A program made the translations under genes and the position numbers. A stretch of 64,000 nt of DNA from Laburnicola sp. R22_1 (taxonomy: Eukaryota; Ascomycota; Dothideomycetes; Pleosporales; Didymosphaeriaceae): assembly GCA_014281115.1 (NCBI GenBank), contig JACONQ010000008.1:2232001-2296000 (forward strand). The letters run 5' to 3'. Position 1 is the stretch's first letter. Every line of letters begins with the position of its first letter. This document shows, one piece after another, positions 21,649-32,487 of this stretch. The notes below the pieces were generated by a model. The model did no database searches. It had not been told where the DNA came from and worked only from the letters and a program-made list of their open reading frames with translations.

Positions 21649-24600
21649 CAGGGTTGTCAACAACCAAACATGCCTCAATATTTTGTTTGAATTTTGTTTG
21701 AATTGACAACGTCAACCAAACAAAAAGCTGCTGCTGCAATTTTGATAGGTCAAACAAACAAAAGAGGCAATTGCAGTCAAAAAATTTGAAGTTTGTTTGA
21801 ATCGCTTAGCATACTGTAATGATAAGGTACCCTAGAGTTAGTGATATATTCTTAGTGTTGATGTAACAATAACTTTCCCAACGCTGCAATTATATAGGTA
21901 TTCCTATAGTAAACAGAGCAAAAACGGAGCTTCTTAAGTGGATTGTACCTGCGTAAAAAAGCCCGCATAACGGATGTGTGCTTCCACTGGCCGCCAGCAA
22001 CTGATATACATGAATTGCTATTCGGCTTTAGCACCTCCTATCCTCTGTTCCTCCTCTTTCTTTACGTAGGTAATAAGCTGTTAAAACAATAAATATATAT
22101 ATAATAATCTAAATAAGCTAATATTATAGTGTTGAGGTATTGTAGCAAAGTGAGTTTGCGCTGTTGCAGCGAAGCCTAAGTTATGTTTATATATTCTGAA
22201 CCTAGTTACTACTCTTAAAAAATCGTTTGCTATAACCACGCAATAAATCTTGTCTTCTATAAGTTAAACTATTAAATCAATGTTGCTAAATTAATTCCTG
22301 TCGCCTGTTTTACTATATCTCTATTGTTGCGGGCTGCAGAGCGTCGCGCAGTACGCCTTGGCATGAAGTGGTAATGTTGGCTAGCCGACCGCGTACTTTC
22401 CGCGTACCTTGCGCGTCAACGCTTACACACCCACTATACTTTGGCTTACTTGCCTGCGCCTACAGCTTACTTTTTCGCGCCTTTGCTTACCTTCACGCTT
22501 ACCATGCCCCCAAAACGAAGCCGCGAGCCTGCTGAGGCATCCGAACCTATGCCCAAACGTTCCCAACGTGCGCCGAAACCCAGCCAGCGCCTTATGGATA
22601 GCCAGCGGCCGCTTACTCCTCCGCCAACCCAGCCGTCTATTGAGGTAGTTGACGAGCCGGAGCCGCCTATTGAGGTGCTTGAAAGTACTCTAGAGCCGCG
22701 CTCAATAGAGCCACCAACCGAGCTAGAGGAGCGCGCCCGGAGGCCATCACCACGGCCTATACTACAAGCCTTACAGGCCGATGAGCCAGCTTGGGAGTTG
22801 CTGTTAGTGGCTAATAAGCCGCCTATAGCTACTAAGCCGCCGCGCGCGTTTAGTAATGCTGCCACAGAGGCTTCAGTGGAGGAGGACGCTGCGCCTAGTG
22901 TTGACTTCACCAACTACGAAGGCCTTGACTTGAAGCGCCTGCTGGGCTTCAATGTGCCTCTATCCACACCCACAGGCAACATCAGCTGGGTCTTTAGGCA
23001 CGGCTATCGCCTTCGAAAGCTTGGTACTAACCCTGAGAAGATCTACTTCCAATGCAAGCACTGTCACATCAACAGAAAGAAGGGCGGCCTACACCAGACC
23101 ACTCTGTCAACTACAGCCGCCAACAACCATTTGAAGCAAGACCTTCCCGGCCATCGGCTCACCAAACAAGGCACTATCGTACACAAGAGGCCGCTCGAAC
23201 CTGGCCAGAAGTCGCTGCGATGGGCGGAAGAAAACGGGGTCACATTAAGCCAAGATGCAACGCAGGAGCTGGGTAACTTCGACGTACAAGGCTTCAGGCA
23301 AGCTGCAGTGTTATGGCTCGTCAACAACAACAGGCCATTACGCGAGTTTGAGACTGAGTCCTTCCGCGCGATGATCAGGTTCGCCAACCCAGAGGCAGAG
23401 GCGGCGCTATGGAGGTCTCACAACAGCGTTTCGAGGTTCGTGATGAGGCTTTACAGCTGGCTACAACCTCAAGTCAAGCGCGCCTTGTCTGAGGCCTCTA
23501 GCAAAATACACATAAGCTTTGACGGCTGGACTACCAAGGGGGAAGCGCGGCTTCTTTGCAATTTGTGCGCACTACGCTGACTCTCAAGGCAATATAGTTG
23601 ACCTTCCCATCGCCTTGCCGCAGCTGGTTGGTGCGCACACAGGCTCAGCGATCGCGGAAGCTGTCGTACGAATCCTACGCTACTTTGAGATTTCTAGCAG
23701 CAATTTGGGCTATTTCGTGCTTGACAACGCCTACAACAACGATACTGCAGTTAATAAACTCGGCACAATGTACGGCTTTATCGCCAACGATCGACGCCTC
23801 CGCTGCGCTTGCCACATACTCAACCTCGTTGGGCAAACTATTATGTTTGGCACTGACTCCGACGCCTTTGATAACGAGCCTGAACACTACAACGAAGAGG
23901 AGTTTTATATGAAGCAATGGCGGAAAGATGGTCCGCTTGGCGTGTTTCTTGATATTGTTAACTACATTAACACGCCAAAACAATGGGGTATATTTGAGGA
24001 TTGTCAGAACAGCGAAGCAGTTGAGATGCCTGCTGGCGCTACAGCAAGACGCCGTGAGCCTTTCAAGCCTGGAGTTACGCGTTGGAACAGCTATCATGAC
24101 TGCTTTAAGCGCGGTGTTGAGCTACAACACGCCATCAACAGCTACTCCTCCTACCACATACAAGAGACTGAGCACGCTGACGAGCTTGCCAAAAGCAACA
24201 ACACTAAGCCGCCTATTGTGCCGCAGTGGATGCGATCAGGCGGGCTTGCAGCTGCAGACTGGGCGGTGATTACCGAGTACATTGAGGTGCTTGAGCCGCT
24301 GAAGTCCGCAACTAATCGCTTGCAAGGTCGCGGCAAAGCTGGCACTTACGGCGCGTTATACGAGGTTATCCCTGTGTTTGAGTCTCTTATTGCTGACCTA
24401 GATGCCCGCCTTAGACTGTTTGAAAGCGTCAATTACCTGCCAGACGAGGCGCCTTAGGATCACGTCGCTATCAACGTACGTGCTGCGCTCAAGAAGGCGA
24501 GCAAGTACCTTAATAAACTCCTCAAAATCCCCGTCTACTACACTGCCACGGCACTCCACCCACGCTTCAAGAACTACTTTAAACGCTTCTGGCGTGAGAA

Positions 24601-25317
24601 GCCCGCACAGTTACAAGCTACGCACGCGAGCTTCGAGCAGCTTTGGGCTCGTTACAAGCCCGCCCTAGCGACAGCAACAACAATAACAACTGCGCCTAAA
24701 CACGCGATGAGCAGCTTTGACGACGCGATCGATTCGGTACTTGACAACAGCGACGAGATAATAGGGGTGGCGGATGAGTACGAGAGCTGGCTTAGAGAGC
24801 CAACATGGACATCAGAACAGTACAAAACTGGCTGTACAGCTGTCCAATACTGGTACCAGCTCAAGCCGAGGTATCCCAATTTGTCACGATTGGCGCTGGA
24901 CGTGTTAACTATCCCTGCCTCCAGCGCTGACTGTGAGCGAGTCTTCTCGGGTACTGGCGACGTACTTGAGCCACAGAGACGCAAAATGGGCAGCCAACTA
25001 TTGGCTGCTTTAATTTGTACTCAACGATGGATTCGAGCAGGTTTTAAACCTCCAAGCGCAAAGGTGGTGGCAACGTACGATGACAATAAGCTCAACGAAC
25101 AGTTTAGCATACATGAGTGGGAGGAGCCGCCGCCTATAACACCACCAGAGTCTCTTTCACAGTCCTCTTAAAGTACTCAAAATCAAACAAACAATCAAAT
25201 AAAAAGCGCCTCTATAGCTCCATCAAATCAAACAAACAAACTACAACACCAAGAAAGTCGTCAAACAAACAAATTCAGAGCCACAAATTTTGTTTGTTTT
25301 GTTTATTGACAAGTCTG
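21649..25317 (+). mobile_element. hAT-superfamily DNA transposon, complete ends, 3,669 bp
   Basis: The termini are CAGGGTTGTCAACAA on the left and the reverse complement CAGACTTGTCAATAA on the right, matching at most positions. They are flanked by perfect 8-bp CTTGCGAG duplications. Both ends are studded with subterminal TCAAACAAACAA-type motifs in both orientations (21,680-21,810 and 25,175-25,305), a common arrangement of transposase binding sites. The interior holds one damaged transposase gene. The element lies between YPD1 and the 2H phosphoesterase gene, about 650 bp upstream of the latter's start. The AT-rich 5' part (21,800-22,400) is noncoding. Confidence 0.93.
22504..25171 (+). pseudogene. 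hAT transposase, one frameshift and one premature stop
   Basis: The product begins MPPKRSREPAEASEP with a Pro/Glu-rich head, followed by a BED-type zinc finger (YFQCKHCHINRKKGG ... NNHLKQDLPGH). Next come the catalytic core with SFDGWTTKG and GYFVLDNAYNNDT, the CACHILNL block, and the C-terminal dimerisation region (LALDVLTIPASSADCERVFS). The frame breaks at a run of five G at 23538-23542: the upstream frame stops at 23580 while the continuing frame is +1. A second lesion is TAG at 24455-24457, consistent with a C-to-T change of CAG. Otherwise the protein is intact to the TAA at 25169. A sequencing or assembly error at the G run cannot be excluded. Confidence 0.9.
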
Positions 25318-25325
25318 CTTGCGAG
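25318..25325. repeat. Right target-site duplication of hAT element
   Basis: CTTGCGAG is identical to positions 21641-21648. Confidence 0.93.
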
Positions 25326-25972
25326 GAATGAGGGGTTCTCTCTATAGCCACCGCCGTCATGAATGCCAAGTTCAATAGAGTTACAACTGTGCCCTCCCCC
25401 GCTTCGAAGTTACTAGAAGACGAACTCCGACGTGATGATCATTCCAGCCCTACCTTGAGCCGATCTCTCGCCCTTTCAGCACAAGCGCGCGGCCGCATTG
25501 TCACCTGCGCGTTCTGCGACTACGCTGGGGTACGTCATAGCGCACAGGCGTGATTGGCTACCTCGGTATACAGATTTTCGAGACTACAGGGCAACATCGT
25601 GGGCTTCCATATTAGTTGTCGTGGTGAAGTTTCTCGTATCTTTGGGTCTTTGTTCTCTATCAACATTGAATTGTTGTGGTTTCAGTCAACTGGCGGTGTG
25701 ATGACATCGTCCGGTCACACGTTCCAAGTTTCTTCGATTGGGTGCCGGACTCCGGGCGTTCCTTCCCTATGATCATCATTCCATCATCCGGGGAAGTTGC
25801 GCTCAAACAATCTGTAGCAAGATATTCTGTAGCACTCAAGCTTCGCCCTACTATCCCGCAACCGGTCTACCTGTACCCTTCAATCAGGCAGCCAAAAGCC
25901 GGCAGGTTTTTGTCTGCACCTGACCTACTGCATTCTCCGCCCCGGCAGTGCTTCCACGCTTCCACAATCGTC
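25326..25972. other. Upstream region of the 2H phosphoesterase gene
   Basis: The plus-strand frame remains open upstream to an ATG at 25676, but the translation there lacks family features, so I treat it as leader. No other feature is seen. Confidence 0.4.
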
Positions 25973-27112
25973 ATGGGCAAGAGCAAAGGCAGGGGTGTGT
26001 ACAATGAGTTTCTAGACGGCGAGAAGCTGCGGGACAACACCGAGGTGCGGACTTCCTTGCAACATGCTTCGTCTCTCAAGCGCCAGGTGTCACCACCACC
26101 AACACAACGAGCCAGGAAAGGGAGAGGCAAGAAAGGAAAAGGCGGACCAAAGAAACCGCAATTGACTCACTTCTTGTGCCTACCACTTGTCAACGAAAAG
26201 AGCCAACCACAGATGGAAAGAGAGCTGGAGAAACTGAAGGAAGAGCTAGGAAGCATGGGACTTGTGCCATTGCAAGCTGTCAGACCAGTCGGCACGCTGC
26301 ATCTCACCCTAGGCGTCATGTCCCTTGATGCCGACCAATTAGAAGCCGCGAAGCAGTATTTACAAGAGCTGGATCTGCAGAGGTTACTGCGTGACATTAC
26401 TGCACAGGCTATGGCCGAGAAAGCAGCCCAGGAGGGCACCGTCTCGGAGAATCTGAGTGCTTACGCCATGCCGGATGCAGAGGCTTTGACTATCCAGATC
26501 AGGGGCTTGGTCCCAATGCAAGCGCCGCAGAAAACAAGTATTCTGTATGCGGAGCCGACGGATGGAACGGAGAGATTGCTGCGCTTTGGAGAGAAGTTGA
26601 AGCATCTGTTTACGAGAGATGGGTTCATGGTCGAGGACAAGAGGTCGTTGAGATTGCATGCTACAATCATCAATACGATATATGCGAAGCCAAAACGGGG
26701 TGGGACGATGGCAGAAGGACAATCCGCCAGCGGAGGCGTTGACGGGGCAGGGACTGTAAATCAAGTAGACGGCACGGAGCAGCATGACGATGGCGCTTCG
26801 ACGGCTGCTTCTACGCAAGACGGGCACGAAGAAATAACGACTGCACCGCCTGATCCCTCGACTGCAGAGACCGAAGTGAAAGCAGTCGCAAATCTCGATG
26901 GGACGGATGGTCATGGACCGAACGCGAAGAGCTGGCTGCGCTTCGACGCGAGGGAGTTGATTGATCGATTTAGAGAGGTCGTCTGGGCTGAGGACGTGAG
27001 GATCGACAGGGTGCAGATATGTAAGATGGGTGCAAAGAAGATATTCACCGACGGTGGCGAACTCGTGGGGGAGGAGTATGAGGTCGTGGGTGAGAAGGTT
27101 ATTGGCACGTAA
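25973..27112 (+). CDS. AKAP7/ASCC1-like 2H phosphoesterase-domain protein, 379 aa
   Basis: The chosen start MGKSKGRGVYNEFLDGEK is preceded by CGTC and gives a Lys/Arg/Gly-rich basic head (residues 45-62, RARKGRGKKGKGGPKK). The domain begins LTHFLCLPL (64-72). The two catalytic His-x-Thr motifs of the 2H superfamily are HLT at 110-112 (GTLHLTLGVM) and HAT at 229-231 (RLHATIINTIYAKP). Between the second motif and the C-terminal strand (FREVVWAEDVRIDRVQICKMG) lies a ~75-residue Ser/Gly/Asp-rich insert. Relatives include the AKAP7 NLS domain and ASCC1, which bind or hydrolyse 2'-5' or 2',3'-cyclic phosphate RNA ends. The substrate here is unknown. An upstream in-frame ATG at 25676 is less likely. 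Confidence 0.8.
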   Translation: MGKSKGRGVYNEFLDGEKLRDNTEVRTSLQHASSLKRQVSPPPTQRARKGRGKKGKGGPKKPQLTHFLCLPLVNEKSQPQMERELEKLKEELGSMGLVPLQAVRPVGTLHLTLGVMSLDADQLEAAKQYLQELDLQRLLRDITAQAMAEKAAQEGTVSENLSAYAMPDAEALTIQIRGLVPMQAPQKTSILYAEPTDGTERLLRFGEKLKHLFTRDGFMVEDKRSLRLHATIINTIYAKPKRGGTMAEGQSASGGVDGAGTVNQVDGTEQHDDGASTAASTQDGHEEITTAPPDPSTAETEVKAVANLDGTDGHGPNAKSWLRFDARELIDRFREVVWAEDVRIDRVQICKMGAKKIFTDGGELVGEEYEVVGEKVIGT

Positions 27113-27348
27113 TGGGGTTGAAGACCCTACGATGCGTATCTTGCCTCTTTCTTTCAGGTCATGACTGGCCATGCTGCACCGAACCGGGAGCTATGCAAGT
27201 TTATCTTCATGTTAGATCCAGACTAGGTCCAACGAATCAGTACACACATTTGTAGGGTAACTATACATATGTACCTTTGGTGACCAAGATCACACCAACA
27301 TACACAACAATACCTAACCAGCACCAGCCTATCCCATCCCATCCCCTA

Positions 27349-28498
27349 TCACTCACCCCTCTCTAACCCCTCTATATCCCTCTCCAACCTCTCAATCTCC
27401 CCCGAAAGCACCCCCTTCCTCCTCGCCAACTCCCTCATCCCCTTCTCCCCCGCCCTCCCATACAACTCTAACGCCCTCCTCGCCAACCCCTCCCTATCCC
27501 GCAACCTCACCTCACTACTCCCCTGCTCCTCCCTAAACCTTTTCAATGCGCCCACAAACTCGGCCGGCGGCGGATGCGCATGCGTATGCATCTTCGCCTG
27601 GAGCCCGAGCACCAAAGCGCGCGCATGCAAGTAGTCTGCGCGGGCTTTGGTAGCGCGCGACAAGGCGCCATGCTGCGTGAGTTCGAGGATGCAGATCCCG
27701 GTTTCGAGGAGGGTGCGGTGGAGCGCGAGGACTGCGTGCGTGGTATTTGCTAGTTCGAGTTTCTGGGCTGATAGTTCGGCGGGGAGGGCGCGCGTTGCGG
27801 AGTGTCGTAGTTGCTCTGCTGCTGCGCGCAGTCCGGCTATTGGGGGTGGGGTTGTTGGGTTTGCTATTTTGCAGAGGAGGGTGGCGAGGGTGGTGAGTTG
27901 GGTGGAGAGGGCGGAGGCGATGATGTCGATGTTTGAGAGGAAGGTTTGCGTGTCGCCGGTTAGGATGGCGCGGTCTGTGGGGGGGATGCGGTGGGTTAGG
28001 AGGGCGGTTGTGAGGTCGATTGTTGGGTGGAGGGATGGGGGGAGCGTGGGGCAGCGGGAGGGGAGGGTGGAGAGGGTGGAGAGGAGGAGGGTGGTTGTGT
28101 GGGTTTTTGTGCGGTGGGTTGTGAGGTTCTAGGGTGGGTGGTTAGTGGATGATCTGGAATGTTTGTTTTGGGAGATTCATATAATGAGAGATGGAGAGAG
28201 GACGGGCTTGGCAGAAGATATTGGTGGTGAGAATCGTTGATGATTCGGGATAATCGTGGTAAAACAGTATTGAAAGGAAATTTTTACGCTGAAATAGACT
28301 GGGAAAGCGGAAGCCATTTGTTAAGAAATCTATGTGGGAAAAGCTGTGGCATACCCGTCTTATCTCATCATGCACACGCTGCTTCTTGGTGTCGCGCGTC
28401 GAGCCATCTGGGTTGAGCTTTCGGGTGCAGAGGTCTTTGTAGAGTATTTCGAAGTTGGGGTTCCGCTGTAGAACGGTAGGGTCAACCGGCGGGAGCAT
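27349..28498 (-). CDS. Unknown helical/coiled-coil fungal protein, two exons, ~307 aa
   Basis: Proposed exons are 28498-28355 (MLPPVDPTVLQRNPNFEIL ... HDEIRR) and 28128-27349, joined in phase 0 across a 226-bp intron (GTATGC donor, CTAAC branch near the CCCTAG acceptor). The intron is long for this genome, so a small hidden exon is possible. The N-terminal exon has ILYKDLCTRKLNPDGSTRDTKKQRV. The middle is Thr/Leu/Pro-rich. The C-terminal 150 residues are strongly helical and charged, ending RKGVLSGEIERLERDIEGLERGE, a likely coiled coil. The family is unknown to me. Composition shifts sharply inside exon 2, from C-rich codons at the 5' side to G-rich codons at the 3' side. The start could lie in a further upstream exon (see 28613-28715). 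Confidence 0.55.
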
Positions 28499-28612
28499 TT
28501 CAGTTGATGATTTGTGTCTTGGGTGCTTTTGCTTGTGTGCGATGTGAGAATGCATGGGAGGTGAGTAGTTGTGTTTGGTTCGAAGTGGAGCTATACCGGT
28601 TGTGACTTAGCT

Positions 28613-28715
28613 CACTTGGCATGCTCATCTCCCCCATAGCTTTCTTCATTCTGGTGTTCTTCGCCATCCTTTTTTCATCTACTCCGTCATCAAGATCCTT
28701 GACGCGCCTTTTCAT
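28613..28715 (-). other. Possible upstream coding exon (low confidence)
   Basis: A short open stretch begins MKRRVKDLDDGVDEKRMAKN and continues with basic residues to a potential GTGAGC donor at about 28,613. It looks coding (charged, no low-complexity repeats), but no acceptor restores the frame with the 28,498 exon. It may be the start of that gene through an unseen exon, or chance. Confidence 0.25.
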
Positions 28716-29421
28716 TGAAACGCAACATTACTTCTAGTGACTTCACTGGCACGTACTATTCCGTAACCTTCAATAAGCCTTGCAACATATTTATCTCATG
28801 AATTCCCCCCATCACTCTACATCCCTTTGCGCGTCAATGCTGTCGTGTTTATTAGGTGGTCTCCTTACCTAGGTAGCCGTATATGGTTTCTGAATACATG
28901 TATCACACTAACTATGAATACTGTAGCTCTACCTAGAATATGAGGCCCAATGTTGTTTAATTGCGAATATAATCTAAGCAGATATATTAGTTTCTAGATA
29001 ATAACCGTTGGCGATCTAGATGGAGAGTTGTGACACGAAGAAATTACGTCTAATGCGAAGGTCCATTTCCGGATTGACAGGGCCTTAGACCTTTTATAGG
29101 ATGCATCCCTCCTATGAGGCTTGCAGTTATACTTCGACACAAATAGGAGTGGTGAATGACTACCTAGGTACACATTGTTCACTCATCAAGCCAAATCGAC
29201 CAGTTGATCTTGCATGTCCGACCGTGAAGCGACATGGGCCGACAAAGAGTACTCCGAAAGCTGATGAAAACATCAGTATGGATGAAGACAAGGCAACTCG
29301 AGGTTGAGGAGCCCCTATTCGGTATCGGTGACCATCGACGCGGTGGTACGGGCTCCGTAAACGTTCGATCTCAGACAGAGCAAGGGTTTTGAGTAGGGCA
29401 ATCTGTCACGAGTATCGAACT
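28716..29421. other. Intergenic region
   Basis: Mildly AT-rich sequence with no gene, RNA or repeat that I can support. It lies between the coiled-coil gene and the PUS4 3' end. Confidence 0.4.
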
Positions 29422-30609
29422 TCATGATTCCGCACCCTCTCGGTCACTCACGTCTGCCTTTGCCTTCTTTTGCTGCCTTCGTCGCTCTTTCCGCGTTGTT
29501 GCAACCAGTTCTCCCCGGAATCTCTGTCTTACTTTCGACTTTTCTTCCTCATTCAACCGGTTCTTAGTCCCTGGATCACGACCGTTGATATGCATCTGCT
29601 TCATCGGCAGTCGATTCTGGTGCATCCATGTCGTGAGATGCTCTTTGATCACCGGCCCCCAAACACCTTCTCCGGCGTCGAGATCCGCATATGTCACAGC
29701 CGTCAAGCAACCCTGTGCGACAGTACGATCCCTTGTTGTAAAGTCGGCCTGTCGTGTTCGCACTAGTTCTGCCATTGTCGCCAGGCTCCCACATGAGATC
29801 CCAAGATCATACGCGAAGCTCCTGACGTAGAATCCCGAACTCACTGTAAGCCGTATTCTCACAGCAGGCGCACTCGCTGGAGCATTATCGCTAGGCCGTT
29901 TATACTCATGTTCCCCTGCTCCCAACCACTCAAGCACCTCACACTCATCAACGCACACCTCTCTATCCGCCAATGCTCTCGGTAACTCCTTCCCCGCCCT
30001 CAAATATTCGCACGCCTTTATCCCATCAATCTTAAGCGCCGAATACACCGGCGGCATCTGTCGAAATGTTCCCCTGAATGCATCCAACTTCTCTCTGACC
30101 AGCTCTTCATTTACATGACTGCAATCCTGCTCCTTAACGACCTCGCCATCAACGTCGTATGTATCCGTGCTCTTACCAAACAAAACGACAGTCTCATATG
30201 TCTTGGTGCAACCAAGGTAGTTCTGAAGTGATTTTGTGCCGCGGCCGATGCCGACGATGAGAACGCCGGAGGCGAGCGGGTCGAGTGTACCGCCGTGACC
30301 CATGCGGAAGAAGCGGCCGGAGCTTTCTTCGTCTTTCTTCTTCTTAGGAGGTGTTTGCACCGAGGTTTGCTCTTCTCTTTTTTGTCGGGTTGCGGCGAGC
30401 AGGGGAGCGAAGAGGGTGGATGTTGAAAATGTATGCTGGAGATCTAGAAGAACTTGGGCGGAAGAGGTTCCCGAGGGCTTTGATATAGCTAGCCATGCTC
30501 GTCAGTTCGTTTTGCACTCTAGCATGCGCAAAGATCACGTGATTTGAGATTTGAGTGAATCCGTACCGAAAACTCCCTCGACCATCTCAGAGCTAGCCCC
30601 GTCAGCCAT
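29422..30609 (-). CDS. PUS4: tRNA pseudouridine-55 synthase PUS4 (TruB family)
   Basis: Exons 30609-30567 and 30488-29422 (369 aa) are joined across a 78-bp intron (GTACGG...TAG). The join yields MVEGVFAISKPSGTSSAQVL, the conserved TruB N-terminus. The catalytic block is GHGGTLDPLASGVLIVGIG with the nucleophilic Asp. Further TruB motifs are YLGCTKTYETVVLFGKSTDTYD, FRQMPPVYSALKIDG and SSGFYVRSFAYDLG. The enzyme makes pseudouridine at position 55 of the T-loop in cytosolic and mitochondrial tRNAs. A Lys-rich insert (PPKKKKDEESS) just before the catalytic motif and a basic C-terminal tail (RKERRRQQKKAKA) suggest RNA contact or nuclear entry. The stop codon is TGA at 29422-29424. Confidence 0.93.
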
Positions 30610-31114
30610 TCTGGAGGACTCACGCACAAGATATTTGAAATTTTTAAGTGATGGGTGCGTTACGGCAGCAGATATTTAATACTGTAGTAGTGTGTGAGCT
30701 ACTGGTACATATGTAAGAATTTGACGTGAACGATGTGGATAATGGTCCGTGCGTCTGCGACTTCCTCGGGCACACACCAGCCTTGTCAACGCGTCAGAGC
30801 AGAAAACCCTTCACACCTCTCGCTTTGCACCCGTCTTATCTAGCGCAACTCCAAAATGATCTCAATCATAGGCTAGAGACGGCAAAATAGATGGAAATCG
30901 CCGTTCGCATGCGTTCAGTGGCACTCATCGAAAGGCTACCTACGCAATATGCATGCATACAGGCGACCAATGCGCTCTTCAGTATACACGAGAACATTAG
31001 TACCCCATGATATAGTACTAGGATAAGTATTTGAGTACTGTGTGTTACCGAATACAACTTTTCTCCCGCAGCTGTATGGCATTACCCGCTAGCCATCGTG
31101 CATACCTCACCAGG
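30610..31114. other. Intergenic region upstream of PUS4
   Basis: This is the probable PUS4 promoter; no gene or repeat is recognised. Confidence 0.35.
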
Positions 31115-32487
31115 TCATCGTCCCGAAGGATGTTGGCTGTTATCGAGGCGAGCTTGGGCTTTGAGTGCAGCGTGATAATCTGCGTCCAAGAAATCGGTTT
31201 CTGAATCCAACGTATCAAATTTCGCGATGCTCACGTCAGTCCGGTTGTTCTGTCGAATAAAGGTCCGCAAACCAGTGAAGATGGGAGACGGTATCTTGGG
31301 AAGCTTGACGACTAAAGCTTTGGGAGTTGATTGGGTTGATGTGGGTTTCTCGCCGGGCTCAGCTCGAGCTAATGATCGGAAACGCGCGAAGAATCTATGC
31401 ATCAGACTCCCAAAAGGACTGCGAGGCATTGTAATGTCGACATTGTCGGTCGGTTTGACGAAGAGCGTACGGAACGCGGTAATCGATGCCATCATGACCG
31501 CCACTGCGCCCTCAGCGTGCTGCCAGAAGAACGCCCAGGTAACATCTTCAATTCCCTTGTATTGCAATCCGGAGATCCTGGCAACAGCGCATATTGCCAT
31601 GAAGACGGAGAGGCAGAGGAAGATGGCTAGACCAAGTTGAGTTGATCACCTAAGACGGGGGCCCCTGAGCACGATTATGGGGAGACTGACAACTGACGCG
31701 ACGTTGGCTTCTGGTAAAGATACGCTGGCTCATTTCCGAGACACAAGGGGTCCTACCCATTATGTCAGAGACTATGTCTACTAGTACTGTCACAAGAGCA
31801 GTGAGCCTGAGTCCCTTTTTCTCAGGGGAAGCGAAGATATTTACTGCCGCACAAGTCAACTACAGCTCAGGCTTGGAAGGAACAAGACTAACCTGTGTCA
31901 CTTTTGAAATATGGACAGACAACTAGTGGCTCTGCAACGATATACCCCCAAGACATCACACAGAAGACTACCGTGGACCAGTAATACCAGTTCATTGTTC
32001 GCGAGATATGCCAAACGAGTGGCCGCATGAATGCTAGAAAGCACCCCTTGACAGCGAAAGTGGCCGTCCATATTAGTACCAGCAATGGATACACGCTCTT
32101 CCGGAGCTGAAACAGTTCGCCATGGTCGGCAAGGATATAGGGTAGAATTTTCGGGACGAGTGATGCAGCCGAGTGCATGTAAAGAAAGTAGCAGATGTGG
32201 TACGAGAGCCCCGTGGCTGCGCATAAACAAGCAGCTGCAATAAGTAGGAATCAGTCATCGAGGCGGAGGCGATTTTGGTATTTGAGCCGTATAGCGATCC
32301 GCGCAACGAAGCAGCAAAGCGCTACTTCCGGTCAATATTCCAAGAGTCACCTATATGCCGTTAGGCCCATTTACCAGGCAAGTGCCTCGAAATCATATCA
32401 TGTATCACTTACCTTGAAAGCCATGTGAATTCGACCAGACGACTCGATAAGACTTTCAGCCTCCTGACTGTCCATATGGAGGTACAT
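31115..32487 (-). pseudogene. PTH11/rhodopsin-like integral membrane protein, broken
   Basis: The reconstructed exon layout is 32487-32413, 32350-31893, 31843-31757 and 31692-31115, with introns of 49-64 bp. Hallmarks of the fungal PTH11-like seven-span family are visible: VARIAIRLKYQNRLRLDD, LSYHICYFLYMHSAASLVPKI, LVDIVSDIM, LAIFLCLSVFMAICAVARI and GIEDVTWAFFWQHAEGAVAVMMAS. The gene is disrupted. A 1-nt shift near 32,300-32,312 separates FKVTLGILTGSSALLL from VARIAIRL, and TGA codons interrupt it at 32251-32253 (after RLRLDD) and 31646-31648 (before STQLGLAIF). The remaining exon joins are still canonical, so inactivation looks recent. Such proteins are candidate surface receptors. The surrounding DNA is not AT-rich. 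Confidence 0.7.

Noticed and set aside
26384..27172. 262-aa minus-strand open frame
   Set aside because: It is antisense to the 2H phosphoesterase gene, whose catalytic motifs are clear.
27647..28132. 161-aa plus-strand open frame
   Set aside because: It is opposite the coiled-coil gene; the minus frame is longer, joins to an upstream exon in phase and has a plausible helical protein.
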